26,155 nucleotides of DNA from an uncultured Bifidobacterium sp. (GTDB lineage Bacteria > Actinomycetota > Actinomycetes > Actinomycetales > Bifidobacteriaceae). This document shows, piece by piece, positions 23,735-26,155 of this stretch. The stretch is from the NCBI GenBank assembly GCA_937874315.1, contig CALNAE010000192.1, positions 1 through 26,155 on the forward strand, given 5' to 3'. The notes under the pieces were generated by a model. The model was not told where the DNA came from and made no database searches. It saw only the letters and a list, made by a program, of their open reading frames with translations. Position 1 is the first letter of the stretch. Each line of letters starts with the position of its first letter. A program made the position numbers and the translations under genes.

Positions 23735-25159
23735 TCAGTCTTCGAGGGCCTTTCCGGTGCGTTCGGGCAACAGCAGCGATGCCGCGCAGGCGAGGGCAAA
23801 GGCCACGGCGAACACGATGAACGACACGGATTTATCGCCTCCGGAAAGGCGAAGGAACCACGGCACCAGCAATGGTGCCACAATCGCCGCCACACGCCCC
23901 ACCGCCGCCGCGCAGCCCGAGGCGGTGGCCCTCAGCCGCGTGGGGTAGATCTCCGGAGTGACCGCATAGAGCACACCCCAGGCCCCTAGGTTCGAAGCGG
24001 ACAGCAGCATGCCGAACACCAACACCGCGGCGACCGACGTACCATGGGCGAACAGGAAGGCCATGCATGCCGAAACCGCAAGGAACACGCACAAGGTGTT
24101 GCGTCTCCCCCAGATTTCGACCAACCAGGCGGCGAGCGCGTAGCCGGGAAGCTGCGCCAAGGCGATCACCAGCGTGTAGCCGAACGACCGGGTCAGCGAT
24201 CCGAACTGCTGCGCCAACAACGAAGGCATCCATGTGAACGCGCCGTAATACGAGAAGTTCACGAAGAACCACGTCAGCCAGATCGCCGTGGTGCGCCCGA
24301 TATAGACGGACGAAAACAGCTCGCGCATGTGGATCTTCGGTAGTGCGTGAGTGTGCGATGGCGATGCGACCGGCTGCACTCCCGAGGCCGCTTCGAAGTA
24401 TCGCACGGACTTCTCGGCCTCCTCGTCGCGACCACGAGATTCGAGAAATCGCACCGATTCGGGGATATGCAATCGCGCGATGATGGCGTAGAACACCGGC
24501 AGTGCGCCGATCAGGAGCACCCATCGCCACCCCCAGTCACCGGTGACTGGGATGACGAAATATCCGACGGCCGCGGCCAGCGTCCATCCCACCGCCCAGA
24601 ACGATTCCAACAACACAGTCATCCTGCCACGGTATCGACTCGGCGAAAACTCGCTGACCAGCGTCGAAGCCACGGGAAGCTCGGACCCCAGGCCCAGGCC
24701 GATGACGAACCGAGCAACGAGCAGGGCCCCGAGCGTCCAGGAGAACGCCATCGCGCCGCTGGCCAATCCGTAGATCATCATCGTCGCGATGAACACCGTG
24801 GTTCTTCCGATGCGGTCAGCGATTACCCCGCCCAACGCCGCACCGATCGCCATGCCGACGAAACCGATGGACAGCACCCATGAACGTTCGACGTCGTCCA
24901 AGGCGAAATGAGGGTCGGCAGCCACCGCCGCCACGACGAAGGAGACCAGCCCCACGTCCATGGCGTCGAAGGCCCAACCAATGCCGCTGGCGACCAGCAG
25001 ATTGCGGTGAGCTCGATTGAGCGGCAATCGATCCAGCCGTTCGGTACGCGTAAGCGTCGCATCGGCATGTGCCCTAGATGCTCCGGGCGATTGCGCCCGA
25101 CCCTGCACCCCGCCGGCGGACGCCATTGCCGGGACCGCGTCATCGATGGAATCGTGCAT
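23735..25159 (-). CDS. niaP: Niacin transporter NiaP (major facilitator superfamily)
   Basis: A 12-helix importer of nicotinate/nicotinamide. The 474-residue protein has a hydrophilic N-terminal tail of about 45 residues, then FDAMDVG (64-70), typical of NiaP/YceI and aromatic-acid porters, and the signature loop ADRIGR. The stretches ELPVASTLVSEFSPSRYRGR, LLESFWAVGWTLAA, FSYYGAFTWMPSLL, ALAQLPGYALAAWLVE and NLGAWGVLYAVTPEIYPT follow Bacillus subtilis NiaP (YceI) closely from memory. The ATG at 25159 lies within the last codons of nrtR and has AAAGGAG six bases upstream. Pairing with an NrtR-type regulator supports niacin as substrate; other aromatic acids remain possible. Confidence 0.85.
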   Translation of the reverse strand: MHDSIDDAVPAMASAGGVQGRAQSPGASRAHADATLTRTERLDRLPLNRAHRNLLVASGIGWAFDAMDVGLVSFVVAAVAADPHFALDDVERSWVLSIGFVGMAIGAALGGVIADRIGRTTVFIATMMIYGLASGAMAFSWTLGALLVARFVIGLGLGSELPVASTLVSEFSPSRYRGRMTVLLESFWAVGWTLAAAVGYFVIPVTGDWGWRWVLLIGALPVFYAIIARLHIPESVRFLESRGRDEEAEKSVRYFEAASGVQPVASPSHTHALPKIHMRELFSSVYIGRTTAIWLTWFFVNFSYYGAFTWMPSLLAQQFGSLTRSFGYTLVIALAQLPGYALAAWLVEIWGRRNTLCVFLAVSACMAFLFAHGTSVAAVLVFGMLLSASNLGAWGVLYAVTPEIYPTRLRATASGCAAAVGRVAAIVAPLLVPWFLRLSGGDKSVSFIVFAVAFALACAASLLLPERTGKALED

Positions 25160-26135
25160 CGTTCACTCCTTTGATTCTGTTGTCTCTTGTATTCCCGACG
25201 TGGCGGGCCACCCGTGATTGCGGCATTAGGGGAGACAACGCCGCCGCCACGTCATACTCTTCGCAATCCTGTTCGCACGGCGCGTCCTCACCGTCGTCGC
25301 GCACGGCAGCCTGCGCCACACGCTGACGCAGCGCCTCCCGCATGGCCATCGGCAGCAAGGCGCCATCCGGCTGGCTGCGACAAGTGTCGAACGCCGCATC
25401 CGCATATCGATACAAGGCCGCCGGCCGTTGCCTGCCCGACCGTTGGACCTGGCCCGTGTCTTCAAGCTGCCTCGATGCCAGCATGCGCCGTCGGAAATTC
25501 GCCGGATCGATGCTGGTTTTCAGCACGGCCTCGTATACGCCGCGTAATTGCGACAAGGTGAATATCGACCCGACCAACGCCGTGGCCACATAGGGGTATT
25601 CGACGGCGGTACGCAGTCGCTGCAACGTATAGTCGATGATGGTGCGGTGGTCGAACGCGAGATCGGGCAGACGATGTTCGGGAAACCATGCGACATGCTC
25701 ATCGTCGCGCAACGAATTCGCGTCCACGCTCCCGACCAACGCCCAGTAGACGATCGACACCATCGGTAGTCCGCCACGCGACCTGTCGGGATCGCCGAAG
25801 GCATACAGCTGCTCCAGATACCGCGGATTGAGATCGGTGGTCGATGCCACCGCGCGATAGGCCGACTGTTCCAACGATTGATAGGCCTTCAAATCGCCAC
25901 CCGGCAACGCCCATTTGCCCAGATGAGGCTGACGCACACGCTGGACCAGCGGGACCCAGAACTCCGCTCGCTCGAGATCATGGTCGCCGGAACCCAGGTC
26001 ATCACTCGTCCCCCGCCCGGTGTGATCCGGGAATCCGATCGATGTCTGGGCATGAGGACCGAGCGACAGCATCACGACGCACACGCCGACGTCTGGTGGG
26101 CCTGCGCGGCGTTCGGCCACATTTCCACGGTTCAT
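25140..26135 (-). CDS. nrtR: NrtR-type Nudix-related transcriptional repressor of NAD metabolism
   Basis: NrtR proteins bind ADP-ribose with a Nudix-like domain and DNA with a winged helix, repressing NAD synthesis and niacin uptake genes (family knowledge). The 331-residue protein shows a Nudix-like domain (about 14-170) with KWALPGG and a decayed Nudix box at 79-102: the catalytic REXXEE is replaced by YRAVASTTD, so hydrolase activity is probably lost. A winged helix follows (about 186-245: FTLSQLRGVYEAVL, FRRRMLASRQLEDTGQ, LYRY). It is longer than typical NrtR because of a polar insert at about 30-57 and a C-terminal tail of about 85 residues. The ATG at 26135 has GAAGG six bases upstream. 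Its 3' end overlaps niaP by 20 nt. Its own upstream operator is largely outside the window. Confidence 0.87.
   Translation of the reverse strand: MNRGNVAERRAGPPDVGVCVVMLSLGPHAQTSIGFPDHTGRGTSDDLGSGDHDLERAEFWVPLVQRVRQPHLGKWALPGGDLKAYQSLEQSAYRAVASTTDLNPRYLEQLYAFGDPDRSRGGLPMVSIVYWALVGSVDANSLRDDEHVAWFPEHRLPDLAFDHRTIIDYTLQRLRTAVEYPYVATALVGSIFTLSQLRGVYEAVLKTSIDPANFRRRMLASRQLEDTGQVQRSGRQRPAALYRYADAAFDTCRSQPDGALLPMAMREALRQRVAQAAVRDDGEDAPCEQDCEEYDVAAALSPLMPQSRVARHVGNTRDNRIKGVNDARFHR
25166..25172 (-). promoter_or_regulatory. niaP ribosome binding site inside nrtR
   Basis: AAAGGAG on the minus strand, inside the nrtR coding sequence, six bases before the niaP ATG at 25159. It fixes the niaP start within nrtR and implies coupled translation. 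Confidence 0.8.
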
Positions 26136-26155
26136 AGCGGACCTTCCATGCTGGT

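Overview
The window reads as a stretch of core chromosome from a GC-rich actinobacterium, most probably a Bifidobacterium or close relative. This rests on gene content and style: an aconitase, an actinobacterial DUF3710/DUF3159/TRAM-methyltransferase block, an opp peptide-importer operon, a XerC with a low-complexity insert, pheA-tyrA, typA and an NrtR/NiaP pair. There are no tRNAs, rRNAs, CRISPR arrays, prophage genes or transposases. Almost every gene lies on the minus strand; one small gene (18229-18507) is on the plus strand. I therefore describe the layout in transcription order, from right to left.

26135-23735: nrtR (NAD-metabolism repressor of the Nudix-related family) overlaps niaP (niacin importer) by 20 nt, a translationally coupled niacin uptake and control cassette. 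23483-21558: typA/bipA, a ribosome-associated GTPase, followed by a strong intrinsic terminator (21498-21531). 21431-18443: a small membrane protein, then pheA and tyrA, the two enzymes that take prephenate to phenylalanine and tyrosine; pheA and tyrA overlap by 7 nt. A small plus-strand gene runs convergently into the 3' end of tyrA. 17949-16933: xerC, ending in a hairpin.

16632-9857: oppA, oppB, oppC, a fused two-ATPase oppDF, then exonuclease III, all tightly spaced except the 301-nt oppA-oppB gap, which holds large hairpins. A perfect intrinsic terminator sits in the oppA leader, 52 nt before the start codon. 9749-5962: DUF3710, DUF3159, a TRAM/SAM uracil-RNA methyltransferase and a short lipoprotein that resembles only the first lobe of a sugar-binding protein. 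5708-275: a CtpE-like P-type ATPase and then aconitase, with a likely aconitase promoter over the ATPase stop codon. The acn 3' side carries a remarkable 112-nt near-perfect hairpin and then a 15-bp periodic repeat.

I see no wholly new multi-gene system. The most interesting items are regulatory or architectural: the acn 3' hairpin, the oppA leader terminator, the ~95-residue insert in the first OppDF ATPase domain, the altered catalytic and effector motifs plus disordered insert of PheA, the half-length binding-protein lipoprotein, and the nrtR-niaP overlap.
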